Shown: positions 25,526 to 35,730, counted from the first letter of the stretch. The stretch is DNA of 42,363 nucleotides from Clostridiaceae bacterium (GCA_012839205.1 DUNT01000122.1:1-42363), one strand, 5' to 3'. The notes: generated from the letters alone by a model not told the origin. Numbers and translations: made by a program.

Positions 25526-26341
25526 GTGGCTGACAGGATTAGAATTACTTCTATATCAAATCAAATAATAAAAGAGGTCAGAAGTCTTAGTAGTAAAAAA
25601 GGCAGAACGGCTGCTCAAGCCATATTACTTGAAGGCTACCGGCTCGTAAAGGATGCATTGAATTCTGGAGCCATAATAAGATATTTTATTATATCCGATA
25701 ACTTTTTTCAGAAAGAAGAATTATTTCTTTCTCAAATGTCAAATATAAAAGCGGTGCAAGTCCCTGATGCGCTTTTTAGCCGCATCAGCAAAACCGAATC
25801 CCCGCAAGGAATTTTGGCAGTGGCCGAGATGCCTGTTTATAATAATAAGGAGATCTATGAGAGAGTTAAGCGAATTATAGCTCTGGAGAATATTCAGGAT
25901 CCCGGAAATTTAGGTACCATTATTCGTTCCGCAGATGCCTGTGGTTTTGATGCAGTACTATTGTCCAAAGATAGTGCCGATCCATATAACCCTAAGGTAA
26001 TCCGGGCCACAATGGGTTCGATGTTTCATATTCCGGTAATTATTGAGGAAGATTTTAGCCAGGCTCTGTTTAAACTGAAATCAAAAAATATTCTTCTTGC
26101 TGCTGCGCATATAAGAGACGCCTTACCATGCTGGCAGGCCGATATGTCGGAAAAGGTGGCAATTATTATAGGCAATGAAGGCAATGGCCTTTCGGACAAT
26201 GTATTAGAGTTGGCAGATATTAATGTAATGATTCCTATGCCGGGAAACGCAGAGTCGTTTAATGCTTCGGCTGCGGCATCAATATTGATATATGAATGTA
26301 TGAGACAGAAAAAAGAGAAGGAAAAAAACAAAATTTTCTAA
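25526..26341 (+). CDS. SpoU/TrmH-family RNA 2'-O-methyltransferase
   Basis: This 271-residue SPOUT enzyme transfers a methyl group from S-adenosylmethionine to a ribose in rRNA or tRNA. The N-terminal substrate-binding domain includes AAQAILLEGYRLVKDAL. The knotted domain has the three motifs NIQDPGNLGTIIRSADACGF, IIGNEGNGLS and PMPGNAESFNASAAASIL. I start at a GTG six bases after GGGAGG; the upstream in-frame ATG lies inside the rplT terminator. Which nucleotide it modifies is not evident. It commonly neighbours the rplT operon. Confidence 0.9.
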   Translation: MADRIRITSISNQIIKEVRSLSSKKGRTAAQAILLEGYRLVKDALNSGAIIRYFIISDNFFQKEELFLSQMSNIKAVQVPDALFSRISKTESPQGILAVAEMPVYNNKEIYERVKRIIALENIQDPGNLGTIIRSADACGFDAVLLSKDSADPYNPKVIRATMGSMFHIPVIIEEDFSQALFKLKSKNILLAAAHIRDALPCWQADMSEKVAIIIGNEGNGLSDNVLELADINVMIPMPGNAESFNASAAASILIYECMRQKKEKEKNKIF

Positions 26342-26346
26342 AGTCC

Positions 26347-26375
26347 TTGAAAATAATAACTATTTATTATAGAAT
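26347..26375 (+). promoter_or_regulatory. gap promoter
   Basis: TTGAAA (26347-26352) and TAGAAT (26370-26375) are separated by 17 bases. Confidence 0.7.
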
Positions 26376-26387
26376 ATCATGAGGAAT

Positions 26388-26405
26388 TTGTGATTTTGTT
26401 AACAA
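26388..26405. promoter_or_regulatory. Rex-like operator candidate at gap
   Basis: TTGTGATTTTGTTAACAA has a full right half (TTAACAA) and five of seven bases of the left half (TTGTTAA) of the redox-sensor Rex site. It lies just after the -10 box, where a repressor would block transcription. The match is by eye. Confidence 0.45.
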
Positions 26406-26418
26406 TTTTCTATAGTAA

Positions 26419-27450
<1,032 letters not shown>

Positions 27451-27501
27451 GAGCTTAGCTCAATAGTAAGAATTTCTTGTTAAATTGGCATAAACCACTA
27501 G

Positions 27502-27530
27502 AAAGAGCGGCCTTTATCGGTCGCTCTTTA
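27502..27530 (+). terminator. Terminator after gap
   Basis: AAAGAGCG and CGCTCTTT pair, with further pairs GCC/GGT, around a six-base loop. The stem's own T-rich end serves as the T-tract. Confidence 0.75.
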
Positions 27531-27600
27531 CATATGATGAACTGATTCAACAGATAAATACAATAAAGGGTAAATAGAATAATCCTTTACCAATTTTTTA

Positions 27601-27630
27601 TTGAAAATTATTATGTAAATAAGGTAAAAT
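27601..27630 (+). promoter_or_regulatory. pgk-tpiA-gpmI promoter
   Basis: TTGAAA (27601-27606) and TAAAAT (27625-27630) are separated by 18 bases, 70 bases before pgk. Confidence 0.65.
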
Positions 27631-27699
27631 ATATACGGCTGAAAGCCATTATTTTTATAGTTCGAAGTATAAAATCACCCCAGAAGGAGTTGTTTTTTA

Positions 27700-28896
27700 A
27701 TGAGTATGAAAAATAAAATGAACGTTTCTGATCTGGATGTTAAAGGAAAGCGAGTTATTGCTCGTGTTGATTTCAATGTTCCGCTGGATGCAGAAGGCAA
27801 TATCACTGATGACAAGAGAATAAAAGGTGCTCTTCCCACTATTCAGTATATTATAGAAAATGGCGGAAAGCTGATTCTGGTATCCCATTTAGGCAGACCC
27901 AAAAATGGCTTTGAAGCTAAGTTCAGCATGAAACCTGCAGCCGAGCATTTAAGCAAGCTCTTGGGCAAGGAAGTTGTTTTGGCTGCCGATGTTATCGGAG
28001 AAGATGCAAAAGCTAAAGCAGCTGCCCTTAAAGAGGGTGAGATTCTTATGTTGGAAAATGTCCGTTTCCACAAGGAAGAGACAAAAAACGATCCTGCTTT
28101 CGCAAAAGAGTTGGCCAGCATGGCTGATATCTATGTAAATGATGCATTTGGAACAGCTCACAGAGCCCATGCATCTACAGCAGGCCTGGCTGATTATCTG
28201 CCATCTGCATGTGGTTTCCTGATAAAGAAAGAGCTTGACTTTATGGGCAAAGCTCTTGATAATCCTGAAAGACCTTTTGTTGCCATCCTGGGCGGTGCTA
28301 AGGTATCTGATAAAATAAGCGTTATAGATAATCTTATAGATAAGGTTGACACATTAATCATAGGCGGTGGAATGGCTTATACCTTTTTCAAGGCTAAAGG
28401 CTATGGTGTGGGCACCTCAATTTGTGAAATGGATAAAGTGGATTTAGCTAATAGCCTGTTGGAAAAGGCAAAAGAAAAGAATGTAAATCTTCTTTTGCCT
28501 GTTGATAATGTAGTAGGTAAGGAATTCGATGCTAATACAGAGGCTAAAACCGTAACCTCTGATTCCATTCCGGAAGGCTGGATGGGACTGGATATCGGAG
28601 AAAAAACAATAGAATTGTTCTCAGATGCTATTAAAGGTGCAAAAACTGTAGTTTGGAACGGACCAATGGGTGTGTTTGAAATGGAGAGATTTGCAAATGG
28701 AACCAAAAAAATTGCAGAAGCTCTGGCCAATTCTGAAGCAATAACAATAGTAGGTGGCGGAGATTCTGCTGCGGCAGTTGAACAATTGGGATTTGCTGAT
28801 AAAATTACCCATATTTCTACCGGCGGCGGCGCATCCCTGGAATTCTTAGAAGGAAAAGAGCTTCCAGGTATTGCAGTTCTTAATGAAAAAAAATAA
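27700..28896 (+). CDS. pgk: Phosphoglycerate kinase
   Basis: This 398-residue kinase makes ATP from 1,3-bisphosphoglycerate. N-domain substrate site: [13 protein letters not shown] and LVSHLGRPK. Hinge and C-domain nucleotide site: [24 protein letters not shown] and [14 protein letters not shown]. Normal length, AAGGAG ribosome site. tpiA follows after 23 bases, in the same transcript. Confidence 0.98.
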   Translation: MSMKNKMNVSDLDVKGKRVIARVDFNVPLDAEGNITDDKRIKGALPTIQYIIENGGKLILVSHLGRPKNGFEAKFSMKPAAEHLSKLLGKEVVLAADVIGEDAKAKAAALKEGEILMLENVRFHKEETKNDPAFAKELASMADIYVNDAFGTAHRAHASTAGLADYLPSACGFLIKKELDFMGKALDNPERPFVAILGGAKVSDKISVIDNLIDKVDTLIIGGGMAYTFFKAKGYGVGTSICEMDKVDLANSLLEKAKEKNVNLLLPVDNVVGKEFDANTEAKTVTSDSIPEGWMGLDIGEKTIELFSDAIKGAKTVVWNGPMGVFEMERFANGTKKIAEALANSEAITIVGGGDSAAAVEQLGFADKITHISTGGGASLEFLEGKELPGIAVLNEKK

Positions 28897-28919
28897 AAAT
28901 CGAGAGGAAGATAAATATA

Positions 28920-29678
28920 ATGGCAAAACGTACAATAATGGCAGCAGGCAACTGGAAAATGAATAAAACTCCCACAGAAGCGGTGGAGTTTATAAACGGC
29001 TTGAAAGATATTGTAACAGGTTGTAATTCTGAGGTTGTTACGGCAGTTCCGTTTGTTTGTATTCCCGGAGCTGTTGAAGCCGCCAAGGGCTCAAATATTA
29101 AGATAGCTGCGCAAAATGTTCACTGGGAAGCAAGCGGGGCATATACTGGTGAGGTTTCTTGTGAAATGCTCAAAGATTTAGGAGTAGATTATGTAATAAT
29201 AGGACATTCAGAAAGACGTGAGTATTTTGGTGAAACAAATGAAATGATAAATAAAAAGGCAAGAGCTATTCTGGATGCGGGAATGATTCCAATTATCTGC
29301 TGTGGTGAAACCCTTACTCAAAGAGAACAGGGTGTAACAGCCGAACATGTTCGCTACCAGATTAAAGTTGCTCTGCTTGGCCTTAGTGCCCAAGAGGTAT
29401 CTGAACTTGTTATTGCATATGAACCAATCTGGGCAATAGGCACAGGAAAAACAGCTACCGATGAACAGGCAGAAGAAGTATGTGCCATTATTCGCCAGCT
29501 GATTGCTGAACTTTATGATAATGATGTTGCAGAAAAGACCCGTATACTGTACGGCGGCAGCGTCAATGCAGGCAACGCAAAAGCACTGTTTTCTATGCCT
29601 AATATTGACGGAGGATTGGTGGGTGGAGCAAGCCTAAAGATTGATGCATTCGAAAAAATTGTAAAGCATGATCAGTAA
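28920..29678 (+). CDS. tpiA: Triosephosphate isomerase
   Basis: This 252-residue TIM-barrel enzyme interconverts dihydroxyacetone phosphate and glyceraldehyde 3-phosphate. Substrate Asn/Lys lie in GNWKMNKT, the catalytic His in IIGHSERREYF, and the catalytic Glu in AYEPIWAIGTGKTA. The phosphate loop is LYGGSVN and GGLVGGASL. GAGAGGAAG precedes the ATG. Confidence 0.98.
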   Translation: MAKRTIMAAGNWKMNKTPTEAVEFINGLKDIVTGCNSEVVTAVPFVCIPGAVEAAKGSNIKIAAQNVHWEASGAYTGEVSCEMLKDLGVDYVIIGHSERREYFGETNEMINKKARAILDAGMIPIICCGETLTQREQGVTAEHVRYQIKVALLGLSAQEVSELVIAYEPIWAIGTGKTATDEQAEEVCAIIRQLIAELYDNDVAEKTRILYGGSVNAGNAKALFSMPNIDGGLVGGASLKIDAFEKIVKHDQ

Positions 29679-29691
29679 GATAGCTGCTATT

Positions 29692-29720
29692 ATGCCCTCC
29701 GGTACTTGTCCGGGGGGTAT
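29692..29720 (+). terminator. Strong hairpin between tpiA and gpmI, possible partial terminator
   Basis: ATGCCCTCCGG pairs with CCGGGGGGTAT (two wobbles) over 11 bp with a seven-base loop. The following sequence (TATGTCTTTA) is a poor T-tract. It could be a leaky terminator or an mRNA processing/stability element tuning gpmI relative to tpiA. Confidence 0.4.
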
Positions 29721-29762
29721 TATGTCTTTAAGGCAACAAATATAGAAAGGTATGGATTAATT

Positions 29763-31400
29763 ATGCTAAAAAAGAACGGATTTGTACCATCAGATGGTCC
29801 CATACTTCTTGTGATAATGGATGGGATTGGCATATCTGGAATAACAGAAGGAAATGCAGTAAAGGACGCTTATACTCCTAATTTAGACAAGCTTATGAAA
29901 GAGAATCCAAATATTTTACTAAAGGCTCATGGAACTGCTGTGGGACTTCCCAGCGATGATGATATGGGCAATTCTGAGGTAGGACATAACGCAATTGGCG
30001 CCGGCCAGATATATGCACAAGGGGCTAAACTTGTTACCGAAGCAATAAAAAGCGGAGAAATCTTTAGTGCCAAAGGATGGGGAGAAATCCGCTCAAATTG
30101 CGTGTCAAAAAACTCAACTCTTCATTTTATAGGGCTTTTCAGTGACGGAAATGTTCATTCTCATATCGATCATTTGAAAGCCATGATTGTTCAGGCGAAA
30201 AAAGAGGGTATCAAAAAGGTGCGTGTCCATATTCTGCTGGACGGACGAGATGTGGGCGAAACCTCTGCACTCGAGTATGTAACACCCTTTGAAACTTTCT
30301 TAAGCGAACTTAACGATTCGTCATTTGATGGCAGAATAGCCAGCGGCGGAGGCCGTATGTTTATTACTATGGACCGCTATGAGGCCAACTGGAGTATGGT
30401 TGAGCGAGGATGGCACACACATGTATTAGGCGAGGGCAGATTATTTAATTCGGCCACTGAAGCTATTGAAACTCTCAGAAAAGAAACAAAAGCAATAGAT
30501 CAAGATTTACCTTCTTTTGTCATTGCTGAGAATGGTAAGCCAGTTGGAACAATTGAGGACGGAGATAGCGTCATCTTCTTTAACTTCCGAGGAGATCGTG
30601 CAATTGAGATATCCAAAGCTTTTGAAGATCCCGGATTTAATTACTTTGACAGGAAGAGATGGCCTCAAGTTACTTATGCAGGGATGCTGGAATACGACGG
30701 AGATCTTCATATTCCAAGTCGTTATCTGGTTAATCCTCCCTCTATTAAGCATACTATGGGTGAGTACCTTGTTAAGGCGGGAATCAGCCAATTGGCGGTA
30801 TCTGAGACACAAAAGTTTGGTCATGTTACTTATTTCTGGAATGGGAATAATTCGGGTAAGTTCAGCGATGTATTAGAAACCTACTATGAAGTCCCTTCAG
30901 ACATAATACCCTTTGAACAAAGACCATGGATGAAGGCCGCAGAAATAACCGACAAAGTCATTGAGCTGATAGGTACCGGTAATTATAAATTTGCCAGAAT
31001 GAATCTGGCTAACGGTGATATGGTAGGTCATACCGGCGTTTATCAGGCAGCAAAGATTGGAGTAGAAACAGTGGATCTTTGTTTGGGAAGATTGATTCCG
31101 GTAATTGAAAAACTAAACGGAGTTTTGATAATTACTGCAGATCATGGAAATGCTGATGAAATGTATGAGACAGATAAAAAGACAGGTAAAGCAAAGGTTG
31201 ACTGCAATGGCAGGATCAAGGCAAAAACCAGTCATACATTGAGTAAAGTTCCTTTTATTATTTATGATACGAAAAACTCCGGGAAATACCGGCTTAAGGA
31301 CAAGGAATTCGGCTTGGCAAACATAGCTTCAACTATTGTAAATCTGCTTGGTTATGAGGCTCCGGATATTTGGGAAGAAACAATGATTGAATTTAAATAG
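29763..31400 (+). CDS. gpmI: Cofactor-independent (2,3-bisphosphoglycerate-independent) phosphoglycerate mutase
   Basis: This 545-residue alkaline-phosphatase-fold, Mn-dependent enzyme interconverts 3- and 2-phosphoglycerate. The phospho-acceptor Ser71 lies in MGNSEVGHNAIGAG. Metal ligands are in LLVIMDGIG, NLANGDMVGHTG and ITADHGNADEM. It is somewhat longer than the common form of about 510 residues. The ATG is chosen by homology; the ribosome site is weak (GAAAGG 12 bases away), and the in-frame alternative 57 bases upstream falls inside the intergenic hairpin. Confidence 0.95.
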   Translation: MLKKNGFVPSDGPILLVIMDGIGISGITEGNAVKDAYTPNLDKLMKENPNILLKAHGTAVGLPSDDDMGNSEVGHNAIGAGQIYAQGAKLVTEAIKSGEIFSAKGWGEIRSNCVSKNSTLHFIGLFSDGNVHSHIDHLKAMIVQAKKEGIKKVRVHILLDGRDVGETSALEYVTPFETFLSELNDSSFDGRIASGGGRMFITMDRYEANWSMVERGWHTHVLGEGRLFNSATEAIETLRKETKAIDQDLPSFVIAENGKPVGTIEDGDSVIFFNFRGDRAIEISKAFEDPGFNYFDRKRWPQVTYAGMLEYDGDLHIPSRYLVNPPSIKHTMGEYLVKAGISQLAVSETQKFGHVTYFWNGNNSGKFSDVLETYYEVPSDIIPFEQRPWMKAAEITDKVIELIGTGNYKFARMNLANGDMVGHTGVYQAAKIGVETVDLCLGRLIPVIEKLNGVLIITADHGNADEMYETDKKTGKAKVDCNGRIKAKTSHTLSKVPFIIYDTKNSGKYRLKDKEFGLANIASTIVNLLGYEAPDIWEETMIEFK

Positions 31401-31440
31401 TATTTTATTGCTTTTTAAAAAAGTATAGGTTATTATTGAT

Positions 31441-31466
31441 GCAGGGGCGAAAAGTCCCTGCTTTTT
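31441..31466 (+). terminator. Terminator after gpmI
   Basis: GCAGGGG pairs with TCCCTGC around a seven-base loop and is followed by TTTTT. It closes the pgk-tpiA-gpmI unit. Confidence 0.85.
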
Positions 31467-31497
31467 AAATATTAAAACTAAATAAATGGAGCAATAA

Positions 31498-31914
31498 ATG
31501 CGCATATTATGTATTGACTATGGCGATGCCAGAATAGGTGTTGCAATTAGCGATCCTTTAGGATTAACAGCACAAATGCTGGAGACAATAAAGTGGAAGA
31601 AGGATATTCAAAAACCACTTCAACGAATCAGGGAGATTTTTGAGGGTTATAATTGCGAGGCAATTGTGGTTGGCATCCCACGTAATATGGATGGTACTGC
31701 AGGTCCGCGGGAGATTAAAACCAGAGAGTTTATGAGGTTTCTGGAAGATGAACTGCCCGGCTCGAAGATAGTACCATGGGATGAGAGACTGACTACGGTT
31801 ATGGCTCAACGGGCTATGCATGATTTGGGTATTGTTGCAAAAAATCAAAAGAGCAGAATTGACCAAATGGCAGCTGCTTTTATTTTGCAAGGATATCTGG
31901 ATTCTTTAAAATAG
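31498..31914 (+). CDS. ruvX: Holliday-junction-resolvase-like / pre-16S rRNA nuclease YqgF
   Basis: This 138-residue RNase H-fold protein trims the 5' end of 16S rRNA precursors in E. coli, where it is essential. Acidic catalytic residues are in LCIDYGDARIGVAISDP and IVVGIPRNMDGTAGPR, with WDERLTTVMA and SRIDQMAAAFILQGYL toward the end. Ribosome site GGAGCAA. It is followed at 32 bases by DUF1292. Confidence 0.95.
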   Translation: MRILCIDYGDARIGVAISDPLGLTAQMLETIKWKKDIQKPLQRIREIFEGYNCEAIVVGIPRNMDGTAGPREIKTREFMRFLEDELPGSKIVPWDERLTTVMAQRAMHDLGIVAKNQKSRIDQMAAAFILQGYLDSLK

Positions 31915-31946
31915 GTATCTTTGTTAACTCGAAAGGAGAAAACAAT

Positions 31947-32252
31947 ATGGAATACGAAAATGAAATTATTGAATTGACCGGCGAAAATGGTGATTCCATC
32001 AAATGCGAATACCTTGACACTGTATTAGTTGATGACAATGAGTATGTTGTATTGCTGCCATTGGATGAAGACAATTGCGGCTGTGACTCAGAGGATTGTG
32101 ATGAATGCGGAGCAGAAGTCATCATTATGAAAATCGAAAAGACCGGCGACGAAGAGTATTTAGTTCCCGTTGAGGATGATGACGAACTTGAAAAAGCATT
32201 CGAAGCATTTCAGGATCAAATTGACTATGAAGATGAGGATGAAGACCTCTAA
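31947..32252 (+). CDS. DUF1292 acidic small protein
   Basis: This 101-residue, strongly acidic cytoplasmic protein matches DUF1292 (IELTGENGDSIKCEYLDTV, NEYVVLLPLDED, EYLVPVEDDDELEKAFEAFQDQ). It has a Cys cluster (CGCDSEDCDEC) that may bind metal. The family typically sits next to ruvX in Firmicutes (the YrzB neighbourhood), as here. No biochemical role is established. AAAGGAG ribosome site. Confidence 0.9.
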   Translation: MEYENEIIELTGENGDSIKCEYLDTVLVDDNEYVVLLPLDEDNCGCDSEDCDECGAEVIIMKIEKTGDEEYLVPVEDDDELEKAFEAFQDQIDYEDEDEDL

Positions 32253-32298
32253 TTAACAGCTTTGTATCTACTGAAGAAAAATGAGGTGGCACTAGGCT

Positions 32299-33357
32299 AT
32301 GATTAAGAAAACTATTTTATTGTTTATTCTATCCGGAGTGCTTTTATTTGCCTCTGCCTGTGGTGAGGCAACCGTAGAACCGGTTGCCACCATTACAGAA
32401 ACACCTTCGCCAACACCTGTCATAACACCAGAGCCTGTTTTGCCAACTGAACCCCCAATTTTTAATCCGGATTTCATAATACCGGACTCATCCATAAGAC
32501 CTGTAGCGGTAATGATAGATAACCAGGGAGACAAAGTATTGCCTCAGGGTGGGATCAGTCAGGCACAAATTATCTATGAAATACTAGTTGAATACAATAT
32601 CACCCGATATATGGCCCTTTTCTGGGGAACAATACCTGACATGGTGGGCCCTGTAAGAAGTTCACGCCACTATTTTCTGGACTATGTCCTGGAACATGAC
32701 GCAATTTATACACATGCCGGTGGCAGTACATATGCATATAAAGATATTCCAAAGCTAAAAATTCAGAATATTGATTATCAGGTTCATGGCTCTGCTTTTT
32801 GGGATCTTACGACTGATATATACAATTGGCAGGATTCATATACCTCCAGGGAAAGAATAGAAAAATTTGTTTCTGACAAAAAATACAGGACCGAGCCTAA
32901 AAAAGCATTTCCTTTTACTTATCATGAAGAGTTTACGGTACATGAAAACGGAACTGCGGCTGAGGATATCTCAATAAAGTTCCATTCATCAAAGGGGAGC
33001 AGCAACTGCGGATTTATATATAATCCGGAGACAAATCTATATGAACGGTTCAGGATGGGGAAACCCCATATAGAGCGCAATACAAATGAGCAGGTTAAAA
33101 CCGCAAATATAATTGTGCTAAAAATGTCCTCTCCGGTAATTGAGGGGGATACATACGGAAGAAGGAACCTTAAAAATATAGGCAGCGGTGATGGATTTTA
33201 TATCACTGGAGGCAAGTCAATCCCTATAAAATGGTCAAAGTCTGAAAGAGATGCACAAACAGAATACACCACTGAGGATGGAAAGCCTCTTGTTCTTAAC
33301 CGTGGACAAACCTGGATCGAGATAGTATCTAATCTGGATTATGTAACAATAAATTAA
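32299..33357 (+). CDS. DUF3048 (YerB-like) lipoprotein
   Basis: This 352-residue protein has a lipoprotein signal peptide (lipobox ASAC, Cys21) followed by a Thr/Pro-rich linker (about 25-55). The DUF3048 domain is seen at RPVAVMIDNQGDKVLPQGGISQAQIIYE and MVGPVRSSRHYFLD, and a C-terminal part ends VLNRGQTWIEIV. Homologue YerB of Bacillus is a surface lipoprotein of unknown function. GAGGTGG lies upstream. No terminator is obvious before the following repeat region. Confidence 0.9.
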   Translation: MIKKTILLFILSGVLLFASACGEATVEPVATITETPSPTPVITPEPVLPTEPPIFNPDFIIPDSSIRPVAVMIDNQGDKVLPQGGISQAQIIYEILVEYNITRYMALFWGTIPDMVGPVRSSRHYFLDYVLEHDAIYTHAGGSTYAYKDIPKLKIQNIDYQVHGSAFWDLTTDIYNWQDSYTSRERIEKFVSDKKYRTEPKKAFPFTYHEEFTVHENGTAAEDISIKFHSSKGSSNCGFIYNPETNLYERFRMGKPHIERNTNEQVKTANIIVLKMSSPVIEGDTYGRRNLKNIGSGDGFYITGGKSIPIKWSKSERDAQTEYTTEDGKPLVLNRGQTWIEIVSNLDYVTIN

Positions 33358-33384
33358 GAAAAAGCTATATGTCATTTTTACGAG

Positions 33385-33545
33385 ACAGTCATCCTGATGA
33401 TTGTGCAGTATTCCCTATTCCTGACTGCAGCGATAGCGGAGTCGAAGGATCTTTTTGCGTTAAACAAGGGAGCGGCTGTAGACTGCTGCGATTTAGCGCT
33501 CCATCTCCAACATCCAGTTTCTAGTCGTGCTCGCTGACGCAGTAC
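33385..33545. repeat. Decayed dispersed-repeat region
   Basis: It contains AGTCATCCTGATGAT, GCGATAGCGGAGTCGAAGGATCTTTTT and GGAGCGGC...GCGCTCC, all reminiscent of the repeats at 1273-1428, but broken and partly rearranged. It touches the stop codon of the LysR gene, so it may have contributed that gene's last codons. Confidence 0.5.
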
Positions 33546-34435
33546 TACAGTGGGGATGCTGCTTGTGTGATCTCCATAAGCCTCTTTGCGGCAGCCGAAA
33601 GAGAAACACTTCTTAAAAAACAAAAGCCTATGGACCGCTTAGGTATTTCGTCATCGAGTAATAATCTATAGAGCTTTTTACTGTTCAGATAATCTTGTGA
33701 AAACTCTTCTATTACGCATGCTATCCCAAAATTAAATCTGGCAAATTCCAGAAGCAAGTCATGAGAACCCAGCTCAATTTCAGGTTGCAGTTTTATTCCT
33801 TTTGAGGCTATATACCTCTCAACATATTGCCTTGAATTTGACATCCGTTCAAGGAATATCAACGGGTAATTCATTATATCATCCAAGGAATTACGTTTTA
33901 AACTCAAGTTCCTGTATTTTTCCCCGCAAACGAAAATGTCATGAATATCCAGGCATTTTACAATTTCCAGAGCAGGGTCCTTTACTGGCAGATTACAAAG
34001 AGCAATATCAATTTCTCCCGACTTTAACAGATTACATAATTCCATAGTTGTTCTGTTTATAATTTTTAGCTTTATATTAGGCGAGGCTTGATTAAACTTT
34101 TCAAGGAATGGCAATAAATAATATCTGGAGATAGTATCACCGACACCTATTTTCATCTCTCCTGAAAGTAAACCCCGTGCTTCTGCCAGCTTCTTTTCTC
34201 CGACTTCTATAAGATTTATTGCAGAGCTTACATATTCATAAAGAAGCTGCCCATCGGTTGTTAACTTAACTCCTTTTGAAGTTCTGGTAAAAAGACGTGT
34301 TCCAAGTTCGCTTTCCAGATTCATGATTGTCTGACTGATGGCAGGCTGTGTTGCATAAAGAGCTTTTGCAGCTTTTGAAAAACTCTGATGTTTGGCCACT
34401 AAACAAAAAACCCGGTATGAATCTAGTTTTATCAA
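33545..34435 (-). CDS. LysR-family transcriptional regulator
   Basis: This 296-residue regulator has an N-terminal winged helix-turn-helix (residues 1-60: FCLVAKHQSFSKAAKALYATQPAISQTIMNLESELGTRLF) and a LysR substrate-binding domain (about 90-290, EMKIGVGDTISRYYLLPFLEKF). It is divergent from the CofE-like gene with about 100 bases between, the usual place for LysR-type control of the neighbour. The effector is unknown. The C-terminal residues lie in repeat-derived sequence. Confidence 0.93.
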   Translation of the reverse strand: MIKLDSYRVFCLVAKHQSFSKAAKALYATQPAISQTIMNLESELGTRLFTRTSKGVKLTTDGQLLYEYVSSAINLIEVGEKKLAEARGLLSGEMKIGVGDTISRYYLLPFLEKFNQASPNIKLKIINRTTMELCNLLKSGEIDIALCNLPVKDPALEIVKCLDIHDIFVCGEKYRNLSLKRNSLDDIMNYPLIFLERMSNSRQYVERYIASKGIKLQPEIELGSHDLLLEFARFNFGIACVIEEFSQDYLNSKKLYRLLLDDEIPKRSIGFCFLRSVSLSAAAKRLMEITQAASPL

Positions 34436-34476
34436 GCCATAACACTTCCTTATACAGAATATTAGTCTTATTGATT

Positions 34477-34504
34477 TTACTTATATCATATTTATCTGTA
34501 TAAT
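34477..34504 (+). promoter_or_regulatory. Probable promoter of the CofE-like gene
   Basis: TTACTT and a perfect TATAAT are separated by 16 bases, within the intergenic region shared with the LysR gene. The poor -35 fits an activator-dependent promoter (inference). Confidence 0.5.
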
Positions 34505-34539
34505 ACAAATGTAGTTCATTGGTACGGAGGAATTGCTAT

Positions 34540-35730
34540 ATGGAAAGAATTGTGGGAACTGTTTCCCGAGGGCTTCGCACACCGATTATTATGCAAGGAG
34601 ATGACATAGCGCAAATTGCATCAGAAACGGTTTTAAGAGCATCTAAACTAGAGGGCTTTGAAATAAAGGACAGAGATATTTTAGCAATAACCGAATCAGT
34701 GGTTGCCCGGGCTCAGGGTAATTATGCCCATATTGATGCGATTGCAAAGGATATTAAAGCAAAGTTCGGGAATGATACGCTGGGGGTCATTTTTCCTATT
34801 CTAAGCAGAAACCGCTTTGCCGTATGTCTGAGCGGTATTGCTCAAGGAGTAAAAAAAATAGTTCTGATGCTTAGTTATCCTGCTGATGAAGTAGGCAATC
34901 ATCTTATAGATGCTGAACTCATGGATGAAAAGGGAGTGAATCCCTGGACCGATGTTTTTACAGAAAAAGAGTACAGAGATATATTTGGATACCACAAACA
35001 TGCCTTTACTGGTGTGGATTATATAGACTTCTATAAAACCCTTGTAGAAGGAAAGGGTTGCGAGTGCGAAGTGATTTTCTCCAACAATCCAAAGACAATA
35101 TTGAATTATACAAAAAATGTTCTTTGTTGTGATATTCATACAAGAAAGCGTACAAAAAGAATTGTAAAAGCAAATGGTGGGGAAAAAGTATATGGTTTGG
35201 AGGATATACTGGCGTGCTCTGTGGATGGCAGCGGATATAATTCCGACTATGGTCTTTTGGGGTCCAACAAGGCTACAGAAGATACTGTCAAATTGTTTCC
35301 CCGGGATTGTCAGGAACTTGTAGAAAGGATTCAGAGCATTATAAAGGAAAAGACAGGAAAGACAATTGAGGTTATGGTTTATGGTGACGGTGCTTTTAAG
35401 GATCCTGTAGGGAAAATATGGGAGCTGGCTGATCCGGTGGTATCCCCGGGATATACCAGGGGGCTTGAAGGTACTCCAAATGAAATAAAACTTAAATATC
35501 TGGCAGACAATAATTTTGCCGACCTTAAGGGTGACGAGCTTAAAAAAGCTATATCCGGATTTATTAATTACAAGAAGGACAACCTTGTGGGTGAAATGGA
35601 GTCTATAGGTACTACTCCAAGGAGACTGACCGATCTGATCGGTTCTTTGAGCGATTTAACCTCGGGAAGCGGAGACAAAGGTACTCCAATAGTATATATA
35701 CAAGGATATTTTAATAGTTTTTCCGATTAA
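34540..35730 (+). CDS. CofE-like (coenzyme F420-0:L-glutamate ligase domain) protein
   Basis: This 396-residue protein carries the CofE-like fold: VGTVSRGLRTPIIMQGDDIA at the start, RDILAITESVVARAQGNYA, and VYGDGAFKDPVGKIWELADP. In methanogens and actinobacteria CofE/FbiB adds glutamate to F420-0. Clostridia of this type are not known to make F420 by the complete pathway, and no other F420 gene is near, so a different amide-ligase role is likely. The ATG follows ACGGAGGAA; an in-frame TTG 21 bases upstream is rejected. Confidence 0.85.
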   Translation: MERIVGTVSRGLRTPIIMQGDDIAQIASETVLRASKLEGFEIKDRDILAITESVVARAQGNYAHIDAIAKDIKAKFGNDTLGVIFPILSRNRFAVCLSGIAQGVKKIVLMLSYPADEVGNHLIDAELMDEKGVNPWTDVFTEKEYRDIFGYHKHAFTGVDYIDFYKTLVEGKGCECEVIFSNNPKTILNYTKNVLCCDIHTRKRTKRIVKANGGEKVYGLEDILACSVDGSGYNSDYGLLGSNKATEDTVKLFPRDCQELVERIQSIIKEKTGKTIEVMVYGDGAFKDPVGKIWELADPVVSPGYTRGLEGTPNEIKLKYLADNNFADLKGDELKKAISGFINYKKDNLVGEMESIGTTPRRLTDLIGSLSDLTSGSGDKGTPIVYIQGYFNSFSD

